A DNA stretch of 64,000 nt from Olsenella porci (GTDB lineage Bacteria > Actinomycetota > Coriobacteriia > Coriobacteriales > Atopobiaceae), in assembly GCF_009695875.1 (NCBI RefSeq), contig NZ_VUNC01000002.1:372001-436000 (forward strand), given 5' to 3'. The translations under genes and the position numbers were made by a program. The first letter of the stretch is position 1. The number at the start of each line of letters is the position of its first letter. Shown here one piece after another: positions 28,302 through 37,238 of this stretch. The notes below the pieces were generated by a model, which was not told the origin of the DNA, did not search any database, and worked only from the letters and a program-made list of their open reading frames with translations.

Positions 28302-28646
28302 CTAAACCACGCGGATGTCCCTCACGGTCACGTCCCGCCCGGTCACCAGGTACGTGTTGTATCCTCCACAGTACGGGCACGACTTGCCGTACTCGGTGGT
28401 GCGGTAGGTCCTCTTGCAGTCGCGGCAGTACGACGTCCCCTGCACCACGACCAGGTTGAGCTCGCACTCCCGCATGTAGTCCGTGCGCTTGATCGCCCAC
28501 TCGAAGCAGTCGCGAAAGTAGTCGGGGACTACGGTGCTGACCTCGCCGACCTCCAGGTCGAGCCCCACGACCTTGCTGACTCCGTTCTCTCGCGCGGCCT
28601 GCTCAACCATGTCAATCACGCGCACGACGATGCCAAGCTCATGCAT
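28302..28646 (-). CDS. hypA: Hydrogenase/nickel-enzyme maturation protein HypA
   Basis: 114 residues from MHELGI; the N-terminal Met-His-Glu is the nickel site of HypA. Zinc cysteines are CRDC (74, 77) and CPYC (90, 93). HypA delivers Ni2+ with HypB to nickel enzymes. It overlaps the upstream flavoprotein gene by 8 bp, the last gene of hypB-flavoprotein-hypA. No hydrogenase or urease structural gene is in the window, so the client enzyme is unknown. Confidence 0.93.
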   Translation of the reverse strand: MHELGIVVRVIDMVEQAARENGVSKVVGLDLEVGEVSTVVPDYFRDCFEWAIKRTDYMRECELNLVVVQGTSYCRDCKRTYRTTEYGKSCPYCGGYNTYLVTGRDVTVRDIRVV

Positions 28647-31527
28647 CTTCCGAGTTCCCCATGTTGGGATGCGTGCGGTTGAACTCCTTGTGATCGCGCT
28701 CGTACTCGCGGCGCTTCTCGCGCATTGCCTTGGCCTCCGGCGAGCCCGCGTTCGCCACGATCTTGAGCGCACGCTTGGCCTGGTAGGCGACGAGACCGCC
28801 CACCTTGTCCTCGGCGGCTCGCATGTTGGTCATCTCGGGGTGGTCGCGGTACAGGTGGATGGCGTCGAACTTGCAGCGCGTGGTGCAGATGCCGCAGCCA
28901 ATGCACTTGTTGGGGTCCACCACTGACGCGCCGCAGCTGAGGCAGCGGGAGGTCTCCACGCGCACCTGGTCCTCGGTGAGGGTGCGGTGCACGTCGCGGA
29001 AGCGGTCGCTGCCCTCCGGGTCGCTCCCCTCCTCCTGGCGGCCGGCCGTGTCGTACGAGCCGATGGTCAGGTCGTCCTTGTCAAACTCCCGGTAGTCGTG
29101 CCGGTCGCGACCAATGGTCATCGATGCGTTCTCGTGCACAAAGCGGTGCAGCGACTCCGCCGCGTAGTGGCCGGCGGCGATGGCATCGATCACAAAGCGC
29201 GGGCCCGTGAGCACGTCGCCACCCACAAAGACCTCCGGGTCGTCCGTCTGGTACGTGAGCGCGTCGGCCTTGGGGTAGGTGCCGTGATGGAACTCGACGG
29301 AGCGCCCGTCCAGCAGGCCGCCCCACTCGATCGCCTGGCCAATGGCGAACACGATGCGGTCGCACTCGACCGTGCGGGTCTCGCCCTCGTCGTACAGGGG
29401 AGAGAAGCGCCCGGTCTTGGGGTCGGTGACCTGCGTGCAGCGCTTGAGGACAATGCCGCGCACCCGGCCGTCGGGGGTGGTGAGGACCTCCTTGGGACCC
29501 CAGCCGTTCTCGACCGCGACGCCGTCTGCCAGCGTCTCGGCAACCTCGGCGTTGGTCGCGGGCATCTCGTCGCGACCCTCGAGCGAGACCATCGTCACCT
29601 GCTTGGCACCGCGCCTTGCCGCGTTGCGCGCGCAGTCAACGGCGACGTTTCCGCCGCCCACCACGACCACGCTCCCGCCAATCGGGGGGTTGCCCCTCTC
29701 CATGGAATCCTGCAGGTAGTGGACCGCCACGTCGGTGCCCTCCACATCGTCCCCCGGCACGCCCGGGCGACGTCCGCCCTGGCAGCCGATGGCAACGTAG
29801 AACGCCTGGTAGCCCTGTTCCCTCAGCTGGCCCAGCGTCACATCGCGCCCCACCTCGACGCCGCACCGAATCTGTACGCCCAGCTCGCGGATCACGTCTA
29901 TCTCGGCCTGCAGCACGTCCTTCTCGAGCTTGTAGGTGGGGATGCCGTACATCATCATGCCGCCAGGCTGCTCGTGCTTCTCGAACACCGTGGGGGCGTA
30001 GCCCAGAAGCGCCAGGTAGTAGGCGCACGAGAGGCCCGCGGGACCGGCGCCGATGATCGCGATCTTCTCGTCGAACTTACCATGAACCGACGGGACGGCC
30101 GGCGTGGGAACGTAGTGCGAGCCAGACGCCAGGTCCAGGTCGGCCACGAACTTCTTCACGGCGTCGATGCTCACGGGTTGGTCCACGGTGCCGCGCGTGC
30201 AGGCGTCCTCGCAGCGCTTGTTGCACACGCGTCCGCACACCGCCGGGAACGGGTTCATGGTCTTGATCAGCGCCAGGGCGCCCCGGTAGTCGCCCTCGCG
30301 CGCCTTCTTAAGGTACGCCTGCACCGGCACGTGCGCGGGGCATGCCGCCTTGCAGGGGGCAGAGCCCGTTGGCCAGGTGTTGTGCATGCGGGCGGTGTCG
30401 CGGTAGTTCTCGTCCCACGCGTACTTGCCCCAGCGGATGGCGTCGGGGAGAATCGCGCGCGGGTAGTTGGGTTGCGACCCGTCGGCACGGCAGAGCTTCT
30501 GCCCCAGCTTGACCGCGCCGGCCGGGCAGGACTCCACGCACAGCCCGCAGGCCACGCACTTCTCCGGCGTGACCTTGGCCGTGTACGAGCTGCGCGAGAG
30601 GTTGGGCGTGTTGAACAGCAGGCTCGTGCGGAGTGCGTTGCAGATCTTCACGTCACAGTTGCAGATGTCGAAGATCTTGTCCTGACCGTCTATGTTGGTG
30701 ATCTGGTGCACAAAGCCGTTGTCCTCGGCGCGCTTGATGATGTCGAGCGCCTCCTCCGAGGTGATGTAGTGGGCACGGTGCGTCTCAACGGTGTAATCGG
30801 CCATGTCACCCACCTGGATGCACCAGTCGTCGGGGTCGTCCGCGCAGCCCTCGCCCAGCTTGGTGCGAGAGTAGCGGCACGAGCACATGCCAGCCGAGAT
30901 GTGACCCTCGTACTTCTTGAGCCAGTACGAGATGCGCTCCAGGTCAACGGCCTCGTTCTGGAAGTCGACGGCCTTCTCCACGGGAATCACGTGCATGCCG
31001 ATGCCGTCGCCTCCGGGCGGGACCATCTGCGTGATGCCGGCGAGGGGGACAAAGGTCATGCGCTCGAAGAACGACGCCACGGCGGGGTTGCGGTCGATTC
31101 GGTCCTTGGTGGAGTTGAACAGCTCCGCCGAGCCGGGGACGAAGAACGGCAGGCGCCACCGCTTGGTGCGCGGTCGGTCCTTGAGCTCGCCGTCGTGGTC
31201 GTAGTTGTCGCCGTAGTCGTACTCCAGGATGCCAATCACGCTCATCTGGTCAAGGAGCTCCTGCAGGTGGGCGGGCTCGATCTGCGGCGCGAGGGAGATC
31301 ATCTGCTCAAGGGTGTAGAACTTGCGCAGCTTCATGCGGTTGGCGAGGTCCACCATCTCGTCGGTGAGGACCTCCTTGAGGCCCCAGTACTCCGGGTCGT
31401 CCGTCCTGATGCCGCGGATCTTGTGCGGTACCGCGTCGGTGATCTTGCGCGCGAGCTTTGCCACGGCGGCGTTGCGCTCGGCCTCGTTCTGGTAGATGGA
31501 GCGAGGCTCCCCAAACTGCTCTGACAT
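28639..31527 (-). CDS. Multi-domain FeS flavoprotein: N-terminal FeS domains fused to a GltD-like NAD(P)H oxidoreductase
   Basis: 962 residues. Residues about 1-300: a domain with CSCRYSRTK, GCADDPDDWC and ICNCDVKIC cysteine sets, as in 4Fe-4S double-cluster proteins. About 310-340: ferredoxin motif CVACGLCVESCP. About 385-470: GltD-type FeS domain (CKAACPAHVPVQAYL, CGRVCNKRCEDAC). About 485-830: FAD and NAD(P) domains (IAIIGAGPAGLSCAYYLAL, VVVGGGNVAVDCARNA). C-terminus: a second ferredoxin module (CIGCGICTTRCKFDAIH). It moves electrons between NAD(P)H and an FeS partner. It lies between hypB and hypA with 3-bp and 8-bp junctions, an arrangement suggesting a link to a nickel enzyme. Partner unknown. 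Confidence 0.88.
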   Translation of the reverse strand: MSEQFGEPRSIYQNEAERNAAVAKLARKITDAVPHKIRGIRTDDPEYWGLKEVLTDEMVDLANRMKLRKFYTLEQMISLAPQIEPAHLQELLDQMSVIGILEYDYGDNYDHDGELKDRPRTKRWRLPFFVPGSAELFNSTKDRIDRNPAVASFFERMTFVPLAGITQMVPPGGDGIGMHVIPVEKAVDFQNEAVDLERISYWLKKYEGHISAGMCSCRYSRTKLGEGCADDPDDWCIQVGDMADYTVETHRAHYITSEEALDIIKRAEDNGFVHQITNIDGQDKIFDICNCDVKICNALRTSLLFNTPNLSRSSYTAKVTPEKCVACGLCVESCPAGAVKLGQKLCRADGSQPNYPRAILPDAIRWGKYAWDENYRDTARMHNTWPTGSAPCKAACPAHVPVQAYLKKAREGDYRGALALIKTMNPFPAVCGRVCNKRCEDACTRGTVDQPVSIDAVKKFVADLDLASGSHYVPTPAVPSVHGKFDEKIAIIGAGPAGLSCAYYLALLGYAPTVFEKHEQPGGMMMYGIPTYKLEKDVLQAEIDVIRELGVQIRCGVEVGRDVTLGQLREQGYQAFYVAIGCQGGRRPGVPGDDVEGTDVAVHYLQDSMERGNPPIGGSVVVVGGGNVAVDCARNAARRGAKQVTMVSLEGRDEMPATNAEVAETLADGVAVENGWGPKEVLTTPDGRVRGIVLKRCTQVTDPKTGRFSPLYDEGETRTVECDRIVFAIGQAIEWGGLLDGRSVEFHHGTYPKADALTYQTDDPEVFVGGDVLTGPRFVIDAIAAGHYAAESLHRFVHENASMTIGRDRHDYREFDKDDLTIGSYDTAGRQEEGSDPEGSDRFRDVHRTLTEDQVRVETSRCLSCGASVVDPNKCIGCGICTTRCKFDAIHLYRDHPEMTNMRAAEDKVGGLVAYQAKRALKIVANAGSPEAKAMREKRREYERDHKEFNRTHPNMGNSEDA

Positions 31528-31530
31528 GCT

Positions 31531-32202
31531 CTATCCCCTCCAAGCCTCGACGCGGCGGCGCACCCAGTTGGCAAGCACGTCGATGCCCTCGCCCGTCTTT
31601 GCGGAGACCTTCACCACGTCGCAGGAGGCGTTGCGCCGGCGCAGGTACGTCTCGAACTTGTCTTCGTCAAAGTCGAAGTACGGCAGGACGTCGATCTTGT
31701 TGAGGATCACCACGTCCGCCTTCTCAAACATGAGCGGATACTTCAGCGGCTTGTCGTCGCCCTCGGGGACCGAGAGGATCACCGCATTTGCGCTGGCGCC
31801 GGTGTCAAACTCCGCCGGGCACACCAGGTTGCCCACGTTCTCCAAGAACAGCAGGTCGAGGCCCTGGGTCTCGAGCGACTCCAGCCCCGTCCTCGTCATC
31901 CCCGCGTCCAGGTGGCACATGCCTCCCGTGTGCAGCTGAATGGCCCGAGCCCCCGTGGAGCGGATTATCTCGTCGGTGTCCACGGCGCCATCGATGTCGG
32001 CCTCCATCACGCCGATCCGGTACTCTCCCTTAAGCGCGTTGATCAGCCCGGTCAGGGTCGTAGTCTTGCCCGACCCGGGCGAGCTCATCACGTTGAGGAG
32101 GAACTGTCCGCGGGCGCGCATCTCTGCCCTGACCCTGTCCGCCTCTGCGTCGTTGTCGGCGAAGACGCTCTCCTTGAGCTCGATCACCCTTACCTGGTCC
32201 AT
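31531..32202 (-). CDS. hypB: Hydrogenase nickel incorporation GTPase HypB
   Basis: 223 residues from the ATG at 32202 with GGGTGAG upstream; a GTG at 32217, directly after the preceding stop codon, is an alternative. P-loop SSPGSGKTTTL, switch EADIDGAVDTDEI, the metal-binding GGMCHLDA (Cys96-His97) at the dimer interface, LLFLENVGNLVCPAEFD and the guanine motif NKID. It lacks the N-terminal CXXCGC or His-rich nickel store found in some HypB. It hydrolyses GTP to release nickel to the target enzyme with HypA. Confidence 0.95.
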   Translation of the reverse strand: MDQVRVIELKESVFADNDAEADRVRAEMRARGQFLLNVMSSPGSGKTTTLTGLINALKGEYRIGVMEADIDGAVDTDEIIRSTGARAIQLHTGGMCHLDAGMTRTGLESLETQGLDLLFLENVGNLVCPAEFDTGASANAVILSVPEGDDKPLKYPLMFEKADVVILNKIDVLPYFDFDEDKFETYLRRRNASCDVVKVSAKTGEGIDVLANWVRRRVEAWRG

Positions 32203-32217
32203 GCCCGTCTCACCCAC

Positions 32218-32325
32218 CTAGTCCTGGAAGAATCGCCGCACGAGGTCCTTGCTGTACTCCACGGTCTCCTCCATGTCGCCAAACGACATGACCTCTCCTG
32301 CGTAGTACGTTCCGTGCTGGTGCAC
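32218..32325 (-). CDS. Small ORF or gene remnant upstream of hypB
   Basis: An open frame runs from the stop at 32218 back to 32415 (65 codons). It reads naturally as protein, with WEVHQHGTYYAGEVMSFGDM then EETVEYSKDLVRRFFQD. GTG at 32325 (35 residues) or ATG at 32289 (23 residues, GGAGAGG close by) could start it. The stop codon abuts a possible hypB GTG start, so it may be coupled to hypB. It resembles the C-terminal end of a longer protein whose front is lost to the repeat-rich DNA upstream. Function not recognised. Confidence 0.35.
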   Translation of the reverse strand: MHQHGTYYAGEVMSFGDMEETVEYSKDLVRRFFQD

Positions 32326-32614
32326 CTCCCACGATGCAGATGCGCGGCCCTCTCCACGCAGCCCCTCTTCGTGCTTGAAGACGTTCGCACGTCGCTCTAA
32401 ACGTTCAAAATTCCCCTACACGATTTTGCCACATTTGGAAGCACACGAGAACTACGGCAGCATTCGTTGCATGGGGAGGAGGCGACAGCGGGCGAAGGGC
32501 CGAGCGACCTGGGGCGGAGACGCGGGGAACCACCTGCAGCCGCGACGGAGGACGGGCGTTGCCGGCGTGCGACCTGCCGCCGGGAGGGAGGGCGCTTCGT
32601 CGGCGCGCGGTGCT

Positions 32615-32827
32615 GCTGAGGAAATGCGACCTGTGGCAATCGTAGCCCGCCGGCTGCTGAGGAAATGCGCCCTGTGGCAATGGGAGGGGGGCCTCCGCCC
32701 GCCAACACCCGACATTCCTCGGTGGAAACCGCCCTCCGATTGCCAGCACCCCACCTTCCTCGGCGCCCATCCGCCCGGGACGGCGTCCAGACGGCACCCG
32801 CGCTGCCACAACTCGCTTTTCCTCAGC
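32615..32827. repeat. Family A repeat cluster 3 (F, F, R, R, R)
   Basis: Forward units are at 32615-32640 and 32656-32681 (15-bp spacer). Inverted units are at 32698-32723 (16 bp after the second forward unit), 32739-32764 (15-bp spacer) and 32802-32827 (37-bp spacer). The two forward units differ by one base (GACCTGTGG / GCCCTGTGG). This is one of the fullest copies of the array. It lies in the 546-bp gap between the small ORF upstream of hypB and the marR operator region; only repeats and the marR promoter were recognised there. Confidence 0.87.
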
Positions 32828-32880
32828 ACCCCGTCGCGGCACTCCCCCGCCGACGCCCCACGTGTGCGTCCCAAATTTCA

Positions 32881-32950
32881 TTGACATATCAACCTTGACA
32901 CGTCAACCGATTGGCGTAGTCTAGCCACCGACAAACGGTTGACATATCAA
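32881..32950 (+). promoter_or_regulatory. marR promoter with three TTGACA-nn-TCAA operators
   Basis: TTGACATATCAA occurs at 32881-32892 and again at 32939-32950; TTGACACGTCAA (a perfect palindrome) lies at 32895-32906. The middle copy supplies the -35 box TTGACA, followed after 16 bp by TAGTCT (32917-32922). The third copy overlaps the ribosome site AAGGAGATGAG just before marR. Three matching palindromes on the core promoter and leader are typical of autorepression by the MarR protein encoded next. Confidence 0.88.
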
Positions 32951-32961
32951 GGAGATGAGCT

Positions 32962-33447
32962 ATGCAAAACCCGGACAGCGCGCCAGCGGAGGGACGCTCC
33001 CTCAGCGACACGCACATGATGCTCTACCGTGCGCTCCACGCGCAGACCAACTACCTCCGGCCGCGCATGGCCAAGATCGGCCTGGGGCCAGGCCAGCCCA
33101 AGATCCTGGGCTACCTCTGGGTCAACGGCCCCTGCAGCCAGCGCACGCTGGCCGAGTACTTCGAGCTCGACCCCGCCGCCGTCAGCCGCATGCTGGCATC
33201 GCTCAGCTCCAGCGGCTTCGTGCGCATGGCGCGGGGAGAGGACCGTCGCACCAGGCTCGCGGAGCTCACACCCGCCGGCAGGGAGGCCCTCGCCGCCTGG
33301 GACCGCTGCTGCGACGAGGAGAGCGCCATCATGCTTGCGGGCTTCTCCCCCGACGAGGTCGCCCGCCTGCAGGACTACCTCACCCGCATCCACGCAAACC
33401 TGCGACGCGCCAACACCGGCACCGCGCCCGACAGGGAGGCGCTGTGA
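32962..33447 (+). CDS. MarR-family transcriptional regulator
   Basis: 161 residues, winged-helix. The recognition region is SQRTLAEYFELDPAAVSRML and the wing MARGEDRRTRLAELTPAGREAL, both typical of MarR. Helices at each end (LYRALHAQTNYLRP; the tail DYLTRIHANLRRA) form the dimer. It probably represses itself and the two exporter genes that follow; its stop codon overlaps the first exporter ATG (TGATG). The inducing ligand is probably an exporter substrate. Confidence 0.93.
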   Translation: MQNPDSAPAEGRSLSDTHMMLYRALHAQTNYLRPRMAKIGLGPGQPKILGYLWVNGPCSQRTLAEYFELDPAAVSRMLASLSSSGFVRMARGEDRRTRLAELTPAGREALAAWDRCCDEESAIMLAGFSPDEVARLQDYLTRIHANLRRANTGTAPDREAL

Positions 33448-35189
33448 TGGACGACCTTCGCTACGTGTCGCGCTACCTGCGCGGATACCGCCTGCACCTG
33501 CTGGTGGCGGCGCTTCTCATCTTCGTGGAGACCATCGCCGAGCTGGTGATCCCCTTCCTCATGGCACGCATCGTGGACGTGGGCATCACCTCGGGAGACC
33601 TCTCGCTGGTGCTCGCGACGGGCCGCCAGATGGTGGCGGTCGCCGTGCTTGCGGGCGTCTGCGGCTTTGCCTACTCGCGCTTCTCGGCCGCCGCCGCCAT
33701 GGGCTTTGGCGCCAACCTGCGCGAGGCCGAGTACGCCCACCTGCAGGACTACTCGTTCTCCAACCTGGACGAGTTTGACTCGTCCTCTCTGGTCACGCGC
33801 CTCACCACCGACATCACGGTGATCCAGAACGCCTTCGTTATGGGCATCCGACCGCTCCTGCGCAGCCCGGTCATGCTGGTGGCGGGCCTGGTCCTGGCCT
33901 GCACCATGAGCGCCAGGCTGGCCCTGGTGTTCTTCGCGGTCCTACCGTTCCTGGCGGTGGCGCTGGCCCTGATCGTGCGCCACGTGGCGCCGCTCTACGC
34001 GGTGCTGCAGGGCGTGATGGACCGCCTTAACGAGACCCTCCAGGAGGACCTCGTGGCAATCCGCGCCATCAAGGCGTACGTGCGCGAGGGCCACGTGGCC
34101 GATCGCTTCGAGCAGGTCAACGCGGCGCTGGCGGACACGGCGACCCACACCTTTGGCGGGGCCGTCCTCAACATGCCCGTGTTCCAGACCGCCATGGCCA
34201 TTGCCAACGTCGGCCTCCTCTGGTTTGGCGGCCAGATGGTTGCATCAGGCGAGATAGGCGTGGGCACGCTGACCGGCTTCATGAGCTACGTGCTGCTTAT
34301 CATGAACTCGCTCAACATGATCTCGAGCGTGTTCCTGCTGCTCGCGCGCGCCATCACAAGCGTCGGGCGCGTGTGCGAGGTGCTGTGCGAGGAGCCTGGC
34401 ATGGACCCCAACCCGTCGGGCGCCAAGGAGCTGGCGGACGGCTCCGTGGAGTTTCGCGACGTCTCGTTCAAGTACAACCCCGCGGCGGAGAGGAACGTCC
34501 TGGAGCACGTGACTCTTCGCTTTGCCCCCGGCTCCACCGTGGGCATCCTGGGCGGTACGGGCTCGGGCAAGTCGTCGCTCGTGCAGCTGGTTCCGCGCCT
34601 GTACGACGCCACCGAGGGCACCGTAATGGTGGGCGGGCGAGACGTGCGCGACTACGACGTCCACGCCCTGCGCGCCGGCGTGGGCATGGTGCTCCAGAAG
34701 AACGTGCTGTTCTCCGGCACCGTGCGCGACAACCTGCGCTGGGGCAACCCGGACGCCACGGACGAAGAGATCCTGCGCGCCTGCCGGCTGGCGTGCGTGG
34801 ACGAGTTCCTCGACCGCATCGGCGGGCTCGACGCGGACCTGGGCCACGGAGGCGGCAACGTCTCGGGCGGGCAGAAGCAGCGCCTGTGCATCGCGCGCAC
34901 GCTCCTCTCGCACCCCAAGGTCATGGTGTTCGACGACTCCACGAGCGCCGTCGACACCGCCACCGACGCCCGCATCCGCGCCGGGCTGGCGCAGGTGCGC
35001 GACATGACCAAGGTGATCATCGCGCAGCGCGTGAGCTCGGTGCGCGACAGCGACCAGATCGTGATCCTGGACGACGGGCACGTGCACGCCACGGGCACGC
35101 ACGAGGAGCTTCTCGCCAGCGACCCCATCTACCAGGAGCTCTACTACTCCCAGACCGCAACCCAGGAGGACACCCATGGCGCAGAGTAA
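33447..35189 (+). CDS. Heterodimeric ABC exporter, subunit with degenerate ATP site
   Basis: 580 residues: six membrane helices at about 15-305, then an ATPase domain. Walker A is GGTGSGKSS (369-377), Q-loop VLQKNVLFSG, signature NVSGGQKQRL. The catalytic Glu after Walker B is Asp (VMVFDDSTSAVD, Asp497) and the H-loop His is Gln (VIIAQRVSSV). This is the pattern of the non-hydrolysing site in BmrC/TM287-type heterodimers. The start at 33447 overlaps the marR stop. With the next gene it forms a drug, lipid or peptide exporter; substrate unknown. Confidence 0.93.
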   Translation: MDDLRYVSRYLRGYRLHLLVAALLIFVETIAELVIPFLMARIVDVGITSGDLSLVLATGRQMVAVAVLAGVCGFAYSRFSAAAAMGFGANLREAEYAHLQDYSFSNLDEFDSSSLVTRLTTDITVIQNAFVMGIRPLLRSPVMLVAGLVLACTMSARLALVFFAVLPFLAVALALIVRHVAPLYAVLQGVMDRLNETLQEDLVAIRAIKAYVREGHVADRFEQVNAALADTATHTFGGAVLNMPVFQTAMAIANVGLLWFGGQMVASGEIGVGTLTGFMSYVLLIMNSLNMISSVFLLLARAITSVGRVCEVLCEEPGMDPNPSGAKELADGSVEFRDVSFKYNPAAERNVLEHVTLRFAPGSTVGILGGTGSGKSSLVQLVPRLYDATEGTVMVGGRDVRDYDVHALRAGVGMVLQKNVLFSGTVRDNLRWGNPDATDEEILRACRLACVDEFLDRIGGLDADLGHGGGNVSGGQKQRLCIARTLLSHPKVMVFDDSTSAVDTATDARIRAGLAQVRDMTKVIIAQRVSSVRDSDQIVILDDGHVHATGTHEELLASDPIYQELYYSQTATQEDTHGAE

Positions 35190-37029
35190 GGCATCGGGCG
35201 GGGCGCGCCCGCAGAACATGCGCCACACCCTGAGGAGGTTCGTCTCCTACATGGGTCATGCCAAGTTCCACATGCTCGCAGTCGCCGTGTTGGTGACGCT
35301 TGCGGGCGTGGGCAACCTGGCCGGCACGTACATGATCAAGCCGGTGGTCAACCGCATCGCCGCGGGGGACATGGCGGGCTTCTCCGCCGACGTGGCGATC
35401 ACCGCCGCGATCTACGGGGTCGCGGTCCTCTCCGCTCTCGCGTACACGCAGGTGATGGTGCACGCCGCGCAGCACATAGTATTCGACATCCGCCGCGACC
35501 TGTTTGGCCACATCATGCGGCTGCCGCTCTCGTACTTTGACCGCACGCGCAACGGCGACGTCATGAGCTACTTCACCAACGACGTCGACACCATAAGCGA
35601 GGCGCTCAACAACAGCTTTGCCAACATGATGCAGGCGGCGATCCAGACCGTGGGGACGCTCGCGCTGCTGCTGGTGCTCAACTGGCGCCTGACCCTGGTG
35701 ACGCTGGCCTGCGACGCCATCGTCGTGCTGTACACGCGCTTCTCGGGCACGCGCTCCAAGCGCTACTTCGCCGCGCAGCAGACAACCCTGGGCGCGTTGG
35801 ACGGCTACGTGGAGGAGATGATCTCGGGCCAAAAGGTCGTGAAGGTCTTCAACCACGAGGGGCAGAACCTCGCGGGCTTCCGCCGCCTCAACGAGGACCT
35901 CCGCCGCACGGGGACGAGCGCCCAGGCCTACGCGCTCACCATGGTCCCCAGCACCGTCGTGATCGGCTACGTCAACTACGCGGCGGTTGCCGTGCTGGGG
36001 GCGGTCATGGCGATCAATGGGCAGACCGACGTGGGGAGCCTTGCCTCATACCTGGTCTTTGTGCGACAGGCGGCCATGCCCATCAACCAACTCACGCAGC
36101 TGGGCAACTTCGTGCTCACGGCGCTTGCCGGGGCAGAGCGCGTGTTCCGCATGATGGAGCTGCCACCCGAGGTGGACCAGGGCAAGGCCATCGTGCAGCG
36201 CATGGACGAGGCGGACGAGAGGGACGGGGCACGGCGCATGGCGGCCGGTGCCGCCGGCTGGCGGTGGCTCCTGCCCGGAGGGGGCACCGTCCCTCTCGCC
36301 GGAGACGTGCGCCTGAACGACGTGACCTTTGGCTACGAGGAGGGGCAGACGGTGCTCGCAAACCTCTCGCTCTACGCGAAGCCGGGGCAGAAGATTGCCT
36401 TCGTGGGCTCCACGGGCGCAGGCAAGACCACCATAACCAACCTCATCAACCGCTTCTACGACGTGCGGTCGGGGTCCATCACCTACGACGGAATCGACGT
36501 GCGCGACATCCGCAAGGCCGACCTGCGCTCCACGCTGGGAATCGTGCTGCAGGACACGCACCTGTTCAGCGGCACCGTGGCGGACAACATCCGCTTTGGC
36601 AAGCTGGACGCCACGGACGAGGAGGTGCGGCACGCCGCCCGCATCGCCAATGCCGACTCGTTCATCCAGAGGCTCCCGCACGGCTACGACACGCAGATCA
36701 CGTCGGATGGGGCCAACCTCTCGCAGGGGCAGCGCCAGCTCATCGCGATCGCACGTGCCGCGGTGTCGGACCCGCCCGTCCTCATCCTGGACGAGGCGAC
36801 GTCGTCCATCGACACGCGCACCGAGGCGCTCATCGAGCGCGGGATGGACGCGCTCATGCGCGGGCGGACGGTGTTCGTGATCGCACACCGGCTCTCGACC
36901 GTGCGCAACGCCAACGCCATCATGGTGCTGGAGCACGGGCGCATCGTCGAGCGTGGCACGCACGAGGAGCTCCTCGCCCAGCACGGGGAGTACTGGCAGC
37001 TGTACACGGGCAAGCGGGAACTGGACTAG
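35176..37029 (+). CDS. Heterodimeric ABC exporter, subunit with catalytic Walker B
   Basis: 617 residues: six membrane helices at about 20-330 and an ATPase domain. An extra linker (about 345-375, rich in Arg/Gly/Ala) precedes the ATPase. Walker A is GSTGAGKTT, Walker B with catalytic Glu VLILDEATSSID, H-loop VIAHRLSTV. The signature is altered to LSQGQRQL. The altered signature here and the altered Walker B of the partner fall in the same composite site, as expected for one degenerate and one active site. It overlaps its partner by 14 bp. Confidence 0.93.
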   Translation: MAQSKASGGARPQNMRHTLRRFVSYMGHAKFHMLAVAVLVTLAGVGNLAGTYMIKPVVNRIAAGDMAGFSADVAITAAIYGVAVLSALAYTQVMVHAAQHIVFDIRRDLFGHIMRLPLSYFDRTRNGDVMSYFTNDVDTISEALNNSFANMMQAAIQTVGTLALLLVLNWRLTLVTLACDAIVVLYTRFSGTRSKRYFAAQQTTLGALDGYVEEMISGQKVVKVFNHEGQNLAGFRRLNEDLRRTGTSAQAYALTMVPSTVVIGYVNYAAVAVLGAVMAINGQTDVGSLASYLVFVRQAAMPINQLTQLGNFVLTALAGAERVFRMMELPPEVDQGKAIVQRMDEADERDGARRMAAGAAGWRWLLPGGGTVPLAGDVRLNDVTFGYEEGQTVLANLSLYAKPGQKIAFVGSTGAGKTTITNLINRFYDVRSGSITYDGIDVRDIRKADLRSTLGIVLQDTHLFSGTVADNIRFGKLDATDEEVRHAARIANADSFIQRLPHGYDTQITSDGANLSQGQRQLIAIARAAVSDPPVLILDEATSSIDTRTEALIERGMDALMRGRTVFVIAHRLSTVRNANAIMVLEHGRIVERGTHEELLAQHGEYWQLYTGKRELD

Positions 37030-37060
37030 GGCGCGGTGCAGGGTCGGTTGCAGTCAGCGA

Positions 37061-37085
37061 GGTGAGGGCGGCCCCGGGCCTCACC
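37061..37085 (+). terminator. Weak stem-loop after the ABC exporter
   Basis: GGTGAGG / CCTCACC, 7 bp with an 11-base GC-rich loop, 32 bp after the exporter stop. No U run. The following 150 bp up to the NADH oxidase gene include an AT-rich patch at 37165-37195 that probably holds the nox promoter. Confidence 0.4.
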
Positions 37086-37238
37086 GCCCCTGCCGGTCCC
37101 CCGGGTTGTGGCCCCCCCACCGACTCTGCCACCCATCCACCAGAATCCCCTGGCGTTTCCTCCCCTTTAATGTTATTCATTTAGTGTCATATTAGGTCGC
37201 ACCACGTCGCACGGTCGGCGTGCCATGAGGGGAGTACC

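Noticed and set aside
28987-31524. 845-codon plus-strand frame opposite the FeS flavoprotein
   Set aside because: Antisense shadow with no recognisable domain.
32405-32887. Several overlapping 100-160-codon frames through family A cluster 3
   Set aside because: They run across repeats and spacers, have low-complexity Arg/Gly/Pro content and no start signals.
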